A stretch of DNA of 64,000 bases from Candidatus Ideonella esbjergensis. GTDB taxonomy: Bacteria; Pseudomonadota; Gammaproteobacteria; Burkholderiales; Burkholderiaceae_C. Shown here in pieces: positions 7,782-16,500 of the stretch (within the stretch, counting starts at the first letter, position 1; every line of letters starts with the position of its first letter). The notes under the pieces are model-generated. The model saw only the letters and a list, made by a program, of their open reading frames with translations. It was not told the origin of the DNA and did no database searches. The stretch lies in NCBI GenBank assembly GCA_016710065.1, contig JADJLP010000001.1, positions 1,526,001 to 1,590,000 on the forward strand, in the 5' to 3' direction. Both the position numbers and the translations under genes were made by a program.

Positions 7782-8774
7782 ATGAGCTTCTTTGCTGTTC
7801 TCTTCGCGCTGCTGCTGGAGCAGATCAAACCCCTGCCGCGTGACAACTGGGTGCACGACACGCTGGCCGACTGGGTGGGCTGGACTGGGCGCAACTTCGA
7901 TGCCGGTCGTCCGCACCATGCGCGAGTGGTGTGGATCGTCACCGTCATCGTGCCGGCGTTGCTGGCCTGGGCTGTGCACTTCGTGCTGGTCCACTACGTC
8001 AGTGTGCTGCTGGCGCTGGCCTTCGATGTGGCCGTCATCTACCTCACACTGGGTTTCCGCCAGTTCAGTCATTACTTCACCGACATCCGCGAGGCGCTTG
8101 AGCGTGGTGAGGAAGACCGGGCGCGCCAGTTGCTGGCCGAGTGGCGCCACCTCGACGCCAGCGAATTGCCTCGCACCGAGTTGCTGCGGCATGTGATCGA
8201 GCATTCGCTGTTGGCTGCGCACCGCCATGTGTTTGGCGTGTTCTTTTGCTACGTGGTGCTGGCCGCGCTGGGCCTGGGGCCGGCGGGGGCCATTCTCTAT
8301 CGCATGGCCGAGTTCGCCAGCCGCTACTGGGCCTTCAAGAGCCGCACCCTGGGGGTGGTGATGAATGACCAGCTGGCCGATCTGTCGCGCAGAGCCTTCG
8401 GCCTGATCGACCGAGTGCCTGCACGACTCACGGCTTTTGGCTTTGCCGTGGTGGGCAACTTTGAAGAGGCCGTGGCTGGCTGGCGCCGCGACGCCTCGCT
8501 GTGGAAGCATGCGAACGAAGGCATCATCCTGGCCGCCGCCGCTGGCGCGGTGGGCGTGCAAATGGGCGGCGGCGCGGCACCGGGTGTCACGCCCGACCGC
8601 TCCAAGACCTTTGCCAGCGGTGGCGAGGCAGAAGCGGCCGAGGCCACGGGCTCCACGCCCGGCCTGCCGCCTCAACTTGGCCACCTGGGCAGTGTAGTGG
8701 GCCTGGTGTGGCGCTCGGTGGTGTTGTGGATGCTGCTGCTGGCGCTGCTGAAGCTGGCCAATTTGCTGGGTTAA
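7782..8774 (+). CDS. CobD/CbiB family membrane protein
   Basis: 330-residue integral membrane protein with hydrophobic segments near residues 1-15, 45-65, 70-90, 150-175 and 310-330. The N-terminus (FFAVLFALLLEQIKPLPRDN), LTLGFRQFSHYFTDIREALE and the segment RLTAFGFAVVGNFEEAVAGW resemble the cobalamin biosynthesis protein CobD/CbiB, which attaches the aminopropanol arm. No other cobalamin gene is nearby. In Comamonadaceae this stand-alone homologue next to NUDIX and rsgA is common, and its true role is uncertain. Confidence 0.78.
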   Translation: MSFFAVLFALLLEQIKPLPRDNWVHDTLADWVGWTGRNFDAGRPHHARVVWIVTVIVPALLAWAVHFVLVHYVSVLLALAFDVAVIYLTLGFRQFSHYFTDIREALERGEEDRARQLLAEWRHLDASELPRTELLRHVIEHSLLAAHRHVFGVFFCYVVLAALGLGPAGAILYRMAEFASRYWAFKSRTLGVVMNDQLADLSRRAFGLIDRVPARLTAFGFAVVGNFEEAVAGWRRDASLWKHANEGIILAAAAGAVGVQMGGGAAPGVTPDRSKTFASGGEAEAAEATGSTPGLPPQLGHLGSVVGLVWRSVVLWMLLLALLKLANLLG

Positions 8775-8784
8775 GCGGCAGGGC

Positions 8785-9714
8785 TCAACCTTTGCGTTGG
8801 CCCGCCTCCAGTTCATCCCACAGACCTTCGTAGAGGCGATAACGCGAGGAATTGATCTCACCCCGTTCCAAGGCCGCACGCACACCGCAGCCTGGTTCGT
8901 GCCGGTGGCTGCAGTTGTAGAAGCGGCAATCGCCCAGGTGGGCGTGCAGGTCGGGCATCAGGTCGGCCAGGCGTTGCGGCGTGATGTGCATCAGGCCGAA
9001 CTCCTGAAAACCCGGTGAATCCAGCAACGCGGCACCGCTGCCGTTGGTGGCACGCGCCACGCTGTCCAGCCAGTACCAACTGGTGGTGGTGGTGGTGTGT
9101 TTACCCGAGTTGAGTGCTAGCGAAATCTCCTGTGTCTCGGCCAGTGCCTGCGGCACCATCAGGTTGATCAACGTGCTCTTGCCCATGCCGCTGGCGCCCA
9201 GCACCAACGTGGCCCGGCCCGCTAGGTGGGGTGTGAGCAACTCACGGGCGGCATCGGGCGCGGTCTTGAGGGCCGTTTCCAGCACGGGCAGCCCCATCGC
9301 CGTGTAAGGCCGCAGGCGCTCGCGGGCGGCTGTGGCGCAGGGCAGGTCGGTCTTGTTCAGCAACAGCAGGACCGGGATGCCTGCGTCCTCGGCGGCGATG
9401 AGCGCGCGCGTGAGCTGTGATTCGCTGAACACCGGTTCGCCCGCCAGCACCACCAGCAGCAAATCGATGTTGGCGGCGAAGGTCTTGAACCGCCATTCGT
9501 CCTGGCGCATCAGCACATTGCGGCGTGGCTCCAGGGCCTCGATCACGCCTTCGTCACCGGCGATCTGCCAGCGCACCTTGTCGCCCACAACGCACTGGCT
9601 CTTCTTGCCGCGTGGGTGGGCGATCAAACGCCGGCCCTCGGGCGTTTCGATCACCACATGGCGACCGTGGGCGCCCACCACCAGGGCCAGGTCCAGCGCT
9701 TGGTGCGCCGCCAT
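8785..9714 (-). CDS. rsgA: ribosome small-subunit-dependent GTPase RsgA
   Basis: Circularly permuted GTPase that checks late 30S maturation. 309 residues: an OB-fold N-terminus (VIETPEGRRLIAHPRGKKS), then G4 (LLLNKTDL), then G1 (LGASGMGKSTLINLM) and G3 (LDSPGFQEFG), the permuted order typical of RsgA. The C-terminal zinc site is CRFYNCSHRHEPGCGV. The ATG overlaps the stop of the upstream M48 protease gene by 1 bp (TGATG), so the two are coupled. Confidence 0.96.
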   Translation of the reverse strand: MAAHQALDLALVVGAHGRHVVIETPEGRRLIAHPRGKKSQCVVGDKVRWQIAGDEGVIEALEPRRNVLMRQDEWRFKTFAANIDLLLVVLAGEPVFSESQLTRALIAAEDAGIPVLLLLNKTDLPCATAARERLRPYTAMGLPVLETALKTAPDAARELLTPHLAGRATLVLGASGMGKSTLINLMVPQALAETQEISLALNSGKHTTTTTSWYWLDSVARATNGSGAALLDSPGFQEFGLMHITPQRLADLMPDLHAHLGDCRFYNCSHRHEPGCGVRAALERGEINSSRYRLYEGLWDELEAGQRKG

Positions 9715-10994
9715 CAGCGGGGCAGCGCCGCCAGCCGCTCGGAGGCAGGCGGGTGCGAGTAGTAGAAGCGCACGTACAGCGGGTCGGGGGTGAGGGTGGA
9801 GGCGTTGTCCTCGTACAGCTTGAGCAGGGCTGAGGACAAGTCGATACCGTTGGTTTGGGCGCAGGCATAGGCATCGGCCTCGAACTCGGCCTTGCGCGAA
9901 CTGCGGGCGATCAGCGGTGCAATGAAGAACATGAAGGGCGGCGAGGCCATCATGAACAGCAGCAGGGCCAGGGCGTGATTCGGGGCGGTGCCCGACAGAT
10001 GGGGTGTCACACCCAGCCCGAAGTAAAAGCCAGGCTGGTTGGCCAGCCAGCCCAGCAGCACCAGGCCCAGAAGGCTGAGCGCAAAGATCATCAGCATGCG
10101 GTGCAGCACATGCTTGTGGTGGAAGTGGCCCAGTTCATGGGCCAGCACAGCCTCCACCTCGGCGGGCAACAGGCGAGCCAGCAGAGTGTCGTAGAACACC
10201 ACGCGCTTGGACTTGCCCAGCCCAGCGAAGTAGGCATTGCCATGGGCCGAGCGCAGGCTGCCATCCATCACGAAGAAGCCCTTGGCCTGGAAGCCGCAGC
10301 GTTGCATCAGGGCCTGCACCCGGCCCGTCAGCGAGGCGTCCTCCAGCGGCTTGAACTTGTTGAAGATGGGGGCGATGAGGGTGGGGTAGACCACCTGCAT
10401 CAGCAGCATGAAGCCCGTCCAAAGCCCCCAGGCCCACAACCACCACCAGGGGCCCGTGGCGCCCATCACCCACAGCACAGCGGCCAGCAGCGGTGTGCCG
10501 ATGACCAGACCCACCAGGGTGCCCTTGACCAAGTCCACCACGAACAGCCTGGGCGTCATGCGGTTGAAACCGAACTGCTGTTCGATGTGGAAGCTGCGGT
10601 ACCACTCCAGCGGCAAATCCAGCAGCCCGCCGATGACGCTGAAAGCGCCGAACAGGGCCAACTGGTAGGCCAGATCGCCCCAGCCTGGCGCCACCAGGCC
10701 GTAGACCCAGGCGTTGAGCGCGTCCAGGCCGCCTAGCAAGGTCCAGCCCAGCAGCAGGGCGGTGCCCAGGGCCTCGCTGAGCAGGCCAAAGCGGGTCTTG
10801 GCCTGCGTGTAGTCGGCGGCGTGCTGGTGGGCTTCGGTGCTGATGGTGCTGGCAAAGGCGGCTGGCACGAAGGCCCGGTGCTGGTGCACGTGGCGCATCT
10901 GGCGCGTGGCCAGCCAGAACTTGACGGCCAGCGAGCCCACGAGGGCGAGGCAAAAGACCTGAGAAACGAGGCTGGCTTGAAGGCTCAAAGGCAT
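9714..10994 (-). CDS. M48 family membrane metalloprotease (CaaX-protease-like)
   Basis: Zinc metalloprotease of the Ste24/HtpX type anchored in the inner membrane. 426 residues from ATG 10994 (MPLSLQASLVSQVFCLALV); the open frame extends to 11291 but that part overlaps orn antisense and is unlike the family. The active site is VLAHELGHFHHKHVLHRM (HExxH), with the third zinc ligand in SRKAEFEADAYA. Multiple membrane spans flank the site. Divergent from orn with a 55-bp spacer, coupled to rsgA downstream. Confidence 0.92.
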   Translation of the reverse strand: MPLSLQASLVSQVFCLALVGSLAVKFWLATRQMRHVHQHRAFVPAAFASTISTEAHQHAADYTQAKTRFGLLSEALGTALLLGWTLLGGLDALNAWVYGLVAPGWGDLAYQLALFGAFSVIGGLLDLPLEWYRSFHIEQQFGFNRMTPRLFVVDLVKGTLVGLVIGTPLLAAVLWVMGATGPWWWLWAWGLWTGFMLLMQVVYPTLIAPIFNKFKPLEDASLTGRVQALMQRCGFQAKGFFVMDGSLRSAHGNAYFAGLGKSKRVVFYDTLLARLLPAEVEAVLAHELGHFHHKHVLHRMLMIFALSLLGLVLLGWLANQPGFYFGLGVTPHLSGTAPNHALALLLFMMASPPFMFFIAPLIARSSRKAEFEADAYACAQTNGIDLSSALLKLYEDNASTLTPDPLYVRFYYSHPPASERLAALPR

Positions 10995-11049
10995 AGTGGG
11001 TGAGTGTATGTTGTCGGACAATGCCAGCAGACATTTGACGAGGAAGCCC

Positions 11050-11610
11050 ATGAGCGCAGCAGCACTGAGCAAGAACGACCAGAACCTGATCTGGATCGAC
11101 CTGGAAATGACGGGCTTGAAGCCCGAATCCGACCGCATCATCGAGATCGCCGTGGTGGTGACTGACCCGCAACTCACGGTGCGCATCGAAGGCCCGGTGT
11201 TTGCCATCCACCAGACCGACGCCGTGCTGGACGGCATGGACAACTGGAACAAGGGCACGCATGGCAAGAGCGGGCTGATCGACCGGGTCAAGGCCTCGGA
11301 GACCAGCGAGGCCGATGCCGAGGCCCGCGTGATCGAGTTTCTCTCGGCCTATGTGCCGGCCGGCAAGAGCCCCATGTGCGGCAACAGCATCTGCCAGGAC
11401 CGCCGTTTCCTGGCCAACTACATGCGCGGTCTGGAGGCATTCTTCCACTACCGCAACCTCGACGTGAGCACGCTGAAGGAACTGGCCCGGCGCTGGAAGC
11501 CATCGGCGATGGACGGCTTCAAGAAAGCCCAGGCACACACAGCGCTGGCCGACATCAACGAGTCTATCGACGAACTGGTGCACTACCGCACGCACTTGCT
11601 CAACGTCTGA
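11050..11610 (+). CDS. orn: oligoribonuclease
   Basis: DEDDh 3'-5' exonuclease that degrades short RNAs and pGpG. 186 residues. Exo I is IWIDLEMTGLKPESDRIIEI, Exo II lies in GKSPMCGNSICQDRRFL and Exo III in HTALADINESI. ATG 11050 follows GAGGAAGCCC; an in-frame ATG at 10996 adds an unrelated leader. Divergent from the M48 protease. Confidence 0.96.
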   Translation: MSAAALSKNDQNLIWIDLEMTGLKPESDRIIEIAVVVTDPQLTVRIEGPVFAIHQTDAVLDGMDNWNKGTHGKSGLIDRVKASETSEADAEARVIEFLSAYVPAGKSPMCGNSICQDRRFLANYMRGLEAFFHYRNLDVSTLKELARRWKPSAMDGFKKAQAHTALADINESIDELVHYRTHLLNV

Positions 11611-11691
11611 TGGCCGGCTCCCACCCCTTGCAGTCGCCAGTAAGGCGCGGGATATCATCCCAACTTCACTTGATGTGGCAGGAGATCACCC

Positions 11692-12843
11692 TTGAATACC
11701 GTTCCCTACACCCTCAAAACCCTCACCATGGCATTGGCCCTGGCCGGTGCAGCTCAGGCGGCCGACATCAAGATTGGCGTGGCTGAGGCCCTGTCGGGCG
11801 GTGCAGCCCAGTACGGCCAAAGCATCCGCAACGGCTTCCAACTGGCGGCCGATGAAATCAACGCCGCTGGTGGCGTGAACGGCAACCAACTGGCCCTGGT
11901 GATCGAGGACGAACAGGGCAAGAAGGAAGAGGCGATCAACGCCTTCAAGAAGTTGATCTTCCAGGACAAGGTGCTGATGCTGTTTGGCCCCACGCTGTCC
12001 AACTCGGCCCAGGCTGCCGACCCGATCGCCCAGGCCGCCAAGGTGGTGGTGTTTGGAACCTCCAACACGGCCGACGGCATCACCTCCATCGGCGACCGCG
12101 TGTTCCGCAACTCGGTCACCGAGGCCGATGTGCTGCCGGTCACCATTGCCACCGTGGTCAAGAAGGCCAGCCTGAAGAAGGTGGCGGTGCTGTACGGCAA
12201 CGACGACGTCTTCACCAAGAGCGGCTACGACAACTTCAAGAAGGCGCTGGAAGCGCAGAAGGTCACGGTCACCACTACCGAGACCTTTGCCAAGGGCGAC
12301 GTGGACTTCAAGGCCCAGCTCACCAAGATCAAGGCCACCAACCCCGACGCCATCGTGCTCTCGGCCCTGCTGGCCGAAGGCGCGCCCATCATGGTGCAGG
12401 CCCGTCAACTGGGCCTGACCATGCCCTTCATTGGCGGCAACGGCATGAATTCGGTCAAGGTGTTCGACCTGGCCAAGGGCGCGGCCGACGGCCTGTGGAT
12501 AGGCAGCCCCTGGTCGATCGAGAACCAGGCCAAGGAAAACGCCGCCTTCATCGTGGCCTACACCCGCAAGTACAAGTCGGCGCCCGACCAGTTCGCCGCC
12601 CAGGCCTATGACGCGATGAACATCGCCACCGCTGCGCTCAAGAAAATCAAGCTCAGCGGCGACCTTGCCAAGGACCGCGACGCCCTGCACGCCGCGCTGC
12701 CCAGCGTGAAGTGGACCGGTGCCACCGGCGCCTTCGCCTTCCGCCGTGCCACTGACAAGGCCGGCAACCCGGCCGGCTACGACGCCCAGCAGACCGCCAT
12801 CGTCAGCGTGACCAAGAACGGCCGCTACGCGATCGAGAAGTAA
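11692..12843 (+). CDS. branched-chain amino acid-type ABC transporter, periplasmic binding protein
   Basis: 383-residue solute-binding protein of the LivJ/LivK family. The start appears to be TTG at 11692 with CAGGAGATCACC upstream; an ATG at 11728 would leave too short a signal peptide. The signal peptide ends ALALAGAAQA/AD. The mature part shows IKIGVAEALSGGAAQYGQSI, LALVIEDEQGKKEEAINAFK and LFGPTLSNSAQAADP, all typical. First gene of a complete five-gene importer. Exact substrate is not predictable from sequence: Leu/Ile/Val, other amino acids or amides are possible. Confidence 0.92.
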   Translation: MNTVPYTLKTLTMALALAGAAQAADIKIGVAEALSGGAAQYGQSIRNGFQLAADEINAAGGVNGNQLALVIEDEQGKKEEAINAFKKLIFQDKVLMLFGPTLSNSAQAADPIAQAAKVVVFGTSNTADGITSIGDRVFRNSVTEADVLPVTIATVVKKASLKKVAVLYGNDDVFTKSGYDNFKKALEAQKVTVTTTETFAKGDVDFKAQLTKIKATNPDAIVLSALLAEGAPIMVQARQLGLTMPFIGGNGMNSVKVFDLAKGAADGLWIGSPWSIENQAKENAAFIVAYTRKYKSAPDQFAAQAYDAMNIATAALKKIKLSGDLAKDRDALHAALPSVKWTGATGAFAFRRATDKAGNPAGYDAQQTAIVSVTKNGRYAIEK

Positions 12844-12864
12844 GCCGCAGCACGCGCCAGCCCC

Positions 12865-12900
12865 GGCCCGCGGCATCACTGCTGCGGGCCTTTGTCTTTT
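12865..12900 (+). terminator. terminator/attenuator between binding protein and permease genes
   Basis: Stem GGCCCGC...GCGGGCC followed by TTTGTCTTTT. Its position inside the operon would allow more binding protein than membrane components to be made. Confidence 0.75.
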
Positions 12901-12927
12901 CACCCACACGCAACGTGACATTCCCCC

Positions 12928-13809
12928 GTGCTTGAACAGCAGCTTTTCAATGCGCTCTCGCTGGGCAGCGTCTATGCCCTGTTTGCGCTCGGCTTCACCC
13001 TGGTGTTCGGGGTGTTGGGCGTGGTCAACCTCTCGCATGGCGCAGTTTTCATGGTCGGTGCCTATGCCGCGCTGCAGGCCACCACGCATCTGGGCTTCGG
13101 CCTGTGGGCCGCGCTGGCCTTTGCCTTTGTGTTCTCGGGCTTGCTGGGCCTGCTGATCGACGTGCTGGTGCTGCGGCCGCTGCGCGCGCGCAATGCGCCG
13201 CACCTCATTCCCATGATCGCCACCATCGGGCTGGGCATCACGTTCAACAGCCTGGTGCAGGGCTTGTTCGGGCCTGAGAACCAGCGCTTCCCGGCCGAGG
13301 TGCTGCCGCAAGAGACGCTGCGCCTGATGGGGCTGCATGTGACCGCGCTGGAGCTGTCCATCATCGGCCTGGCCTTCGGCCTGATGACCGTACTGCTGCT
13401 GGTGATGCGCAAGACGCAGATGGGCCGCGCGCTTCGGGCCATTGCCGAGTCGCCCCGCGCGGCGGCGCTGCTGGGCATCAACGTGGGTGGGCTGTTCATG
13501 CTCACGTCGTTCATGGCGGCGGGGTTGGGCGGCATCGCGGGCGTGCTGATCGGCCTGTACTCGAACGCGCTGTTCCCGCTGATGGGCCAGCCCATCCTGC
13601 ATAAGGGCATCGCGGTGATCATCCTGGGCGGCATGGGCGACATCCGTGGCGCCATGCTGGCGGGCCTGTTCCTGGGCTTTGCCGAGGTGCTGTCGGTGGC
13701 CTACATCGGCTCCACCATGCGTGACGCGGTGGCCTTCGGCCTGCTGTTCCTGGTCTTGCTGGTGCGACCCAAGGGCCTGTTCGGCAGCGTGAACGAGCGC
13801 AAGGTATGA
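12928..13809 (+). CDS. livH: ABC transporter permease, LivH type
   Basis: Inner-membrane permease, 293 residues, about eight membrane spans. Starts at GTG 12928 (then LEQQLFNALSLGSVYALFAL). GVVNLSHGAVFMVGAYAAL and the EAA-like loop MRKTQMGRALRAIAESPRAA are characteristic of LivH. Pairs with the LivM-type subunit 10 bp downstream. Confidence 0.93.
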   Translation: MLEQQLFNALSLGSVYALFALGFTLVFGVLGVVNLSHGAVFMVGAYAALQATTHLGFGLWAALAFAFVFSGLLGLLIDVLVLRPLRARNAPHLIPMIATIGLGITFNSLVQGLFGPENQRFPAEVLPQETLRLMGLHVTALELSIIGLAFGLMTVLLLVMRKTQMGRALRAIAESPRAAALLGINVGGLFMLTSFMAAGLGGIAGVLIGLYSNALFPLMGQPILHKGIAVIILGGMGDIRGAMLAGLFLGFAEVLSVAYIGSTMRDAVAFGLLFLVLLVRPKGLFGSVNERKV

Positions 13810-13819
13810 CGGTGCCGAG

Positions 13820-14692
13820 ATGATGGAAAGCTTCGATTCCTTCTGGGCCATCTACAGCAACCTGGTGCTCACGCTGGGCACCAACAGCCTGCTGGCCCTG
13901 TCGATCTACCTCACGCTCTCGTGCGGCCTGCTGGCCATGGCCAATGCGGCCTTCATGGGCATCGGTGCCTACACGGCTGCGCTGCTCACCATGAACGCGG
14001 GCGTTCCGTTTGGCGTGGCGCTGGCGGGTGGCATGGCGGCCCCGGCGCTGGTGGCCTTCGTCATCGGCAAGCCCACGTTGCGGCTCTCGGGCGTGTATCT
14101 GGCCATGGCCACGCTGGCCTTTGGCGAGGTGGTGCGCATCTTCGTGCTCAATACCGAAGACATCACCGGCGGTGCGCTGGGCCTGAACGGCATCCCGCAG
14201 TCCACGCAGTGGTGGCATGTGCTGGCGTCCGTGGGCTTGAGCCTGCTGGTGCTGTGGCGCTTGCGTGTCTCCAAGGTGGGCCGGGCCTTCGAGGCCATCA
14301 AGCTTGATGAAACGGCTGCTGGCCTGATGGGCATCGATGTGAACGTGCACAAGATGCTGGCCTTCGTGCTGGGCGCGGCGTTGGCCGGGCTGGCTGGGGC
14401 GCTCAATGCCCACCTCACCTTCTTCATCGGCCCCAACGAGTATGGCTTCGACCGTGGCGTGGAGGTGCTGACCATGACCATCCTGGGCGGCATCAACGGC
14501 CTGATGGGTCCGATCTCGGGCGCGGTCATCCTCACCTTGCTGCCCGAACTGTTGCGCGGCCTGAAAGACTTCCGCCTGGTGGTGAACGGCCTGATCCTGG
14601 TGGGCATCGTGCTGTTCCTGCCCCGTGGGCTCTGGGACCCGGCGCAGTTGCGCCGCTGGTTTGTGTGGAAGTTGAGGAGGAAGGCCGCATGA
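13820..14692 (+). CDS. livM: ABC transporter permease, LivM type
   Basis: Second permease, 290 residues, highly hydrophobic. ALSIYLTLSCGLLAMANAAF near the start, KPTLRLSGVYLAMATLAFGE and SKVGRAFEAIKLDETAAGLM are LivM family hallmarks. The ATG ATG at 13820/13823 gives two equivalent starts. The stop overlaps the livG start by 4 bp. Confidence 0.93.
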   Translation: MMESFDSFWAIYSNLVLTLGTNSLLALSIYLTLSCGLLAMANAAFMGIGAYTAALLTMNAGVPFGVALAGGMAAPALVAFVIGKPTLRLSGVYLAMATLAFGEVVRIFVLNTEDITGGALGLNGIPQSTQWWHVLASVGLSLLVLWRLRVSKVGRAFEAIKLDETAAGLMGIDVNVHKMLAFVLGAALAGLAGALNAHLTFFIGPNEYGFDRGVEVLTMTILGGINGLMGPISGAVILTLLPELLRGLKDFRLVVNGLILVGIVLFLPRGLWDPAQLRRWFVWKLRRKAA

Positions 14693-15483
14693 GCTTGCTG
14701 AAACTCTCTTCGGTCTCGCGCCATTTCGGCGGCTTGAAGGTGCTGCAGGACGTGAGCTTCGAGGTGCCCCGTGGCGGCATCTTCGGCCTCATAGGCCCCA
14801 ACGGCGCGGGCAAGACCACGGTGGTCAACCTGGTCACCGGCTTGTTGCCGCCCAGCTCGGGCGACATCGCCTTCCAGGGCCAGAGCCTGCTGGGCCGCAC
14901 GCCGCACCAGATCACCACCGGCGGCATCGCACGCACCTTCCAGAACATCCGTGTGTTCAAGGACATGACCCTGCTGGAGAACGTGGTGGTGGGCATGCAC
15001 GCTCGACTGGATTACGGCACGTTCGACTTGCTGTTCGGCACGCCGGGCTACCGCGCCGCCGAGCATCGCGCCCGCGAGCGCGCACTTGAACTGCTGAGCT
15101 GGATGCGGCTGGACCACAAGGCCAAGGACATTGCCGACAACCTCTCCTACGGCGAGCAGCGCAAGCTGGAGCTGGCTCGCGCGCTGGCCACCGAGCCCCA
15201 ACTGCTGCTGCTGGACGAGCCCGTGGCCGGCATGAACAGCGCCGAGAAGACCGAGCTGATGGGCGAGATCCGCAACATCCAGGCGCGGGGCTACACCATC
15301 TTCATGATCGAACACGACATGCGTTTCGTGATGGGTCTGTGCGAGCAGATTGCAGTGCTGAACTTCGGCCGCATCATTGCCCAGGGTCGCTCCGAACATA
15401 TCCAGAACGACCCGCAGGTGATCGAGGCCTACCTGGGCCGCGAAGATGACGAAGCGGGCACTGTGGCGGAGGCGCAATCGTGA
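14689..15483 (+). CDS. livG: ABC transporter ATP-binding protein, LivG type
   Basis: ATPase subunit, 264 residues. Walker A GPNGAGKTTVVNLVTG, Q-loop region RTFQNIRVFKDMT, signature LSYGEQRKLELARALA, Walker B LLLLDEPVAGMN and switch His in IFMIEHDMRFVM. ATG 14689 (MSLLKLSSV) overlaps the livM stop and has GAGGAGG upstream; an in-frame ATG at 14665 is less likely. Confidence 0.95.
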   Translation: MSLLKLSSVSRHFGGLKVLQDVSFEVPRGGIFGLIGPNGAGKTTVVNLVTGLLPPSSGDIAFQGQSLLGRTPHQITTGGIARTFQNIRVFKDMTLLENVVVGMHARLDYGTFDLLFGTPGYRAAEHRARERALELLSWMRLDHKAKDIADNLSYGEQRKLELARALATEPQLLLLDEPVAGMNSAEKTELMGEIRNIQARGYTIFMIEHDMRFVMGLCEQIAVLNFGRIIAQGRSEHIQNDPQVIEAYLGREDDEAGTVAEAQS

Positions 15484-16199
15484 GCGTGCCATTGTTGAAA
15501 GTGCAGGGCCTGGTGGTGAACTACGGCCATATCGAGGCCGTGCGCCAGATCGATGTGGAACTGCAGGCCGGCCAGATCACCACTTTGGTGGGTGCCAATG
15601 GCGCCGGCAAATCCACCACCTTGCTTGCACTCTCTGGGTTGATCGCCAAGGCCGGCGGCACGGTGCTGTTCGACGGCCAGGACATCACCAGCTGGCCGGC
15701 CCACCGCATCGTGGCCAGCGGCCTGGTGCAGGTGGCCGAAGGCCGCGCCACGCTGACCACGCTCACCGTGCGTGAGAACCTGGAGCTGGGCGCCTACACC
15801 CGCAAGGACGGCCACGCCGCGCGCCTGCACGACTTGGAGCGTGTGTACACGCTGTTCCCGCGCCTGAAGGAGCGCGAGGGCGGCCTGGCCGGCAACCTCT
15901 CGGGCGGCGAGCAGCAAATGCTGGCCATAGCCCGCGCGCTGATGGCCAAGCCGCGCGTGCTGCTGCTGGACGAGCCATCGATGGGCCTGGCGCCCATCAT
16001 CGTGCAGGACATCTTCCGCACCTTGAAGCGCATCAACGCAGAAGGGTTGACCATCTTCCTGGTCGAGCAGAACGTGCGCCAAGCGCTGAAGATTGCAGAC
16101 CACGCCTACGTGCTGGAAAACGGCCGCATCGTGCTGCAAGGCACCGGCGCCGAACTGCTGGGCGACCCGCAGGTGCAGCGGGCCTACATGGGTGGGTGA
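15480..16199 (+). CDS. livF: ABC transporter ATP-binding protein, LivF type
   Basis: Second ATPase subunit, 239 residues from GTG 15480, overlapping the livG stop. Walker A GANGAGKSTTLLALSG, signature LSGGEQQMLAIARALM, Walker B VLLLDEPSMGLAPI and switch His region TIFLVEQNVRQAL. It completes the importer. The 3' end overlaps the convergent hypothetical gene by 16 bp. Confidence 0.95.
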   Translation: MSVPLLKVQGLVVNYGHIEAVRQIDVELQAGQITTLVGANGAGKSTTLLALSGLIAKAGGTVLFDGQDITSWPAHRIVASGLVQVAEGRATLTTLTVRENLELGAYTRKDGHAARLHDLERVYTLFPRLKEREGGLAGNLSGGEQQMLAIARALMAKPRVLLLDEPSMGLAPIIVQDIFRTLKRINAEGLTIFLVEQNVRQALKIADHAYVLENGRIVLQGTGAELLGDPQVQRAYMGG

Positions 16200-16498
16200 G
16201 GTGGCATGGGCCAGCGTAGCAGCTCTGCGAGCCGGGTGGCCACCCAGACCGCCTCGTCTTCGCGCAGGCCTGAGGCCGGGTTGGCCAGCCCCTTGCCCAC
16301 GCGTGTGAGCACTTCGTCCTCGGCCAGGCCGTCGTCATGGTGCAAGGCCTGGGCCATGGGCATCACCTGGTTGGCCAGGTCTTCGCAGAACTCGTAGCGG
16401 GCGCGCACGGTGGCGGCGGGTTCCAGCAGGCGGTTTCGCAGGCCCTGGTAGAGCTTGAGAAAGCTCTCGGGCACGGGGGTGAGCTGGTCTTCCGACAT
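16184..16498 (-). CDS. conserved small protein of unknown function
   Basis: 104 residues with no motif I recognise. Predicted mostly helical and acidic, with VPESFLKLYQGLRNRLLEPA at the N-terminus and HHDDGLAEDEVLTRVGKGLA in the middle; no signal peptide or membrane span. It lies 2 bp downstream of the tartrate dehydrogenase gene on the same strand, which supports a real, cotranscribed gene rather than a livF shadow. Confidence 0.6.
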   Translation of the reverse strand: MSEDQLTPVPESFLKLYQGLRNRLLEPAATVRARYEFCEDLANQVMPMAQALHHDDGLAEDEVLTRVGKGLANPASGLREDEAVWVATRLAELLRWPMPPHPPM

Positions 16499-16500
16499 GG

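Noticed and set aside
11686..13851. 721-codon leftward frame over the ABC transporter genes
   Set aside because: Shadow of livH and the binding-protein gene; no family resemblance.
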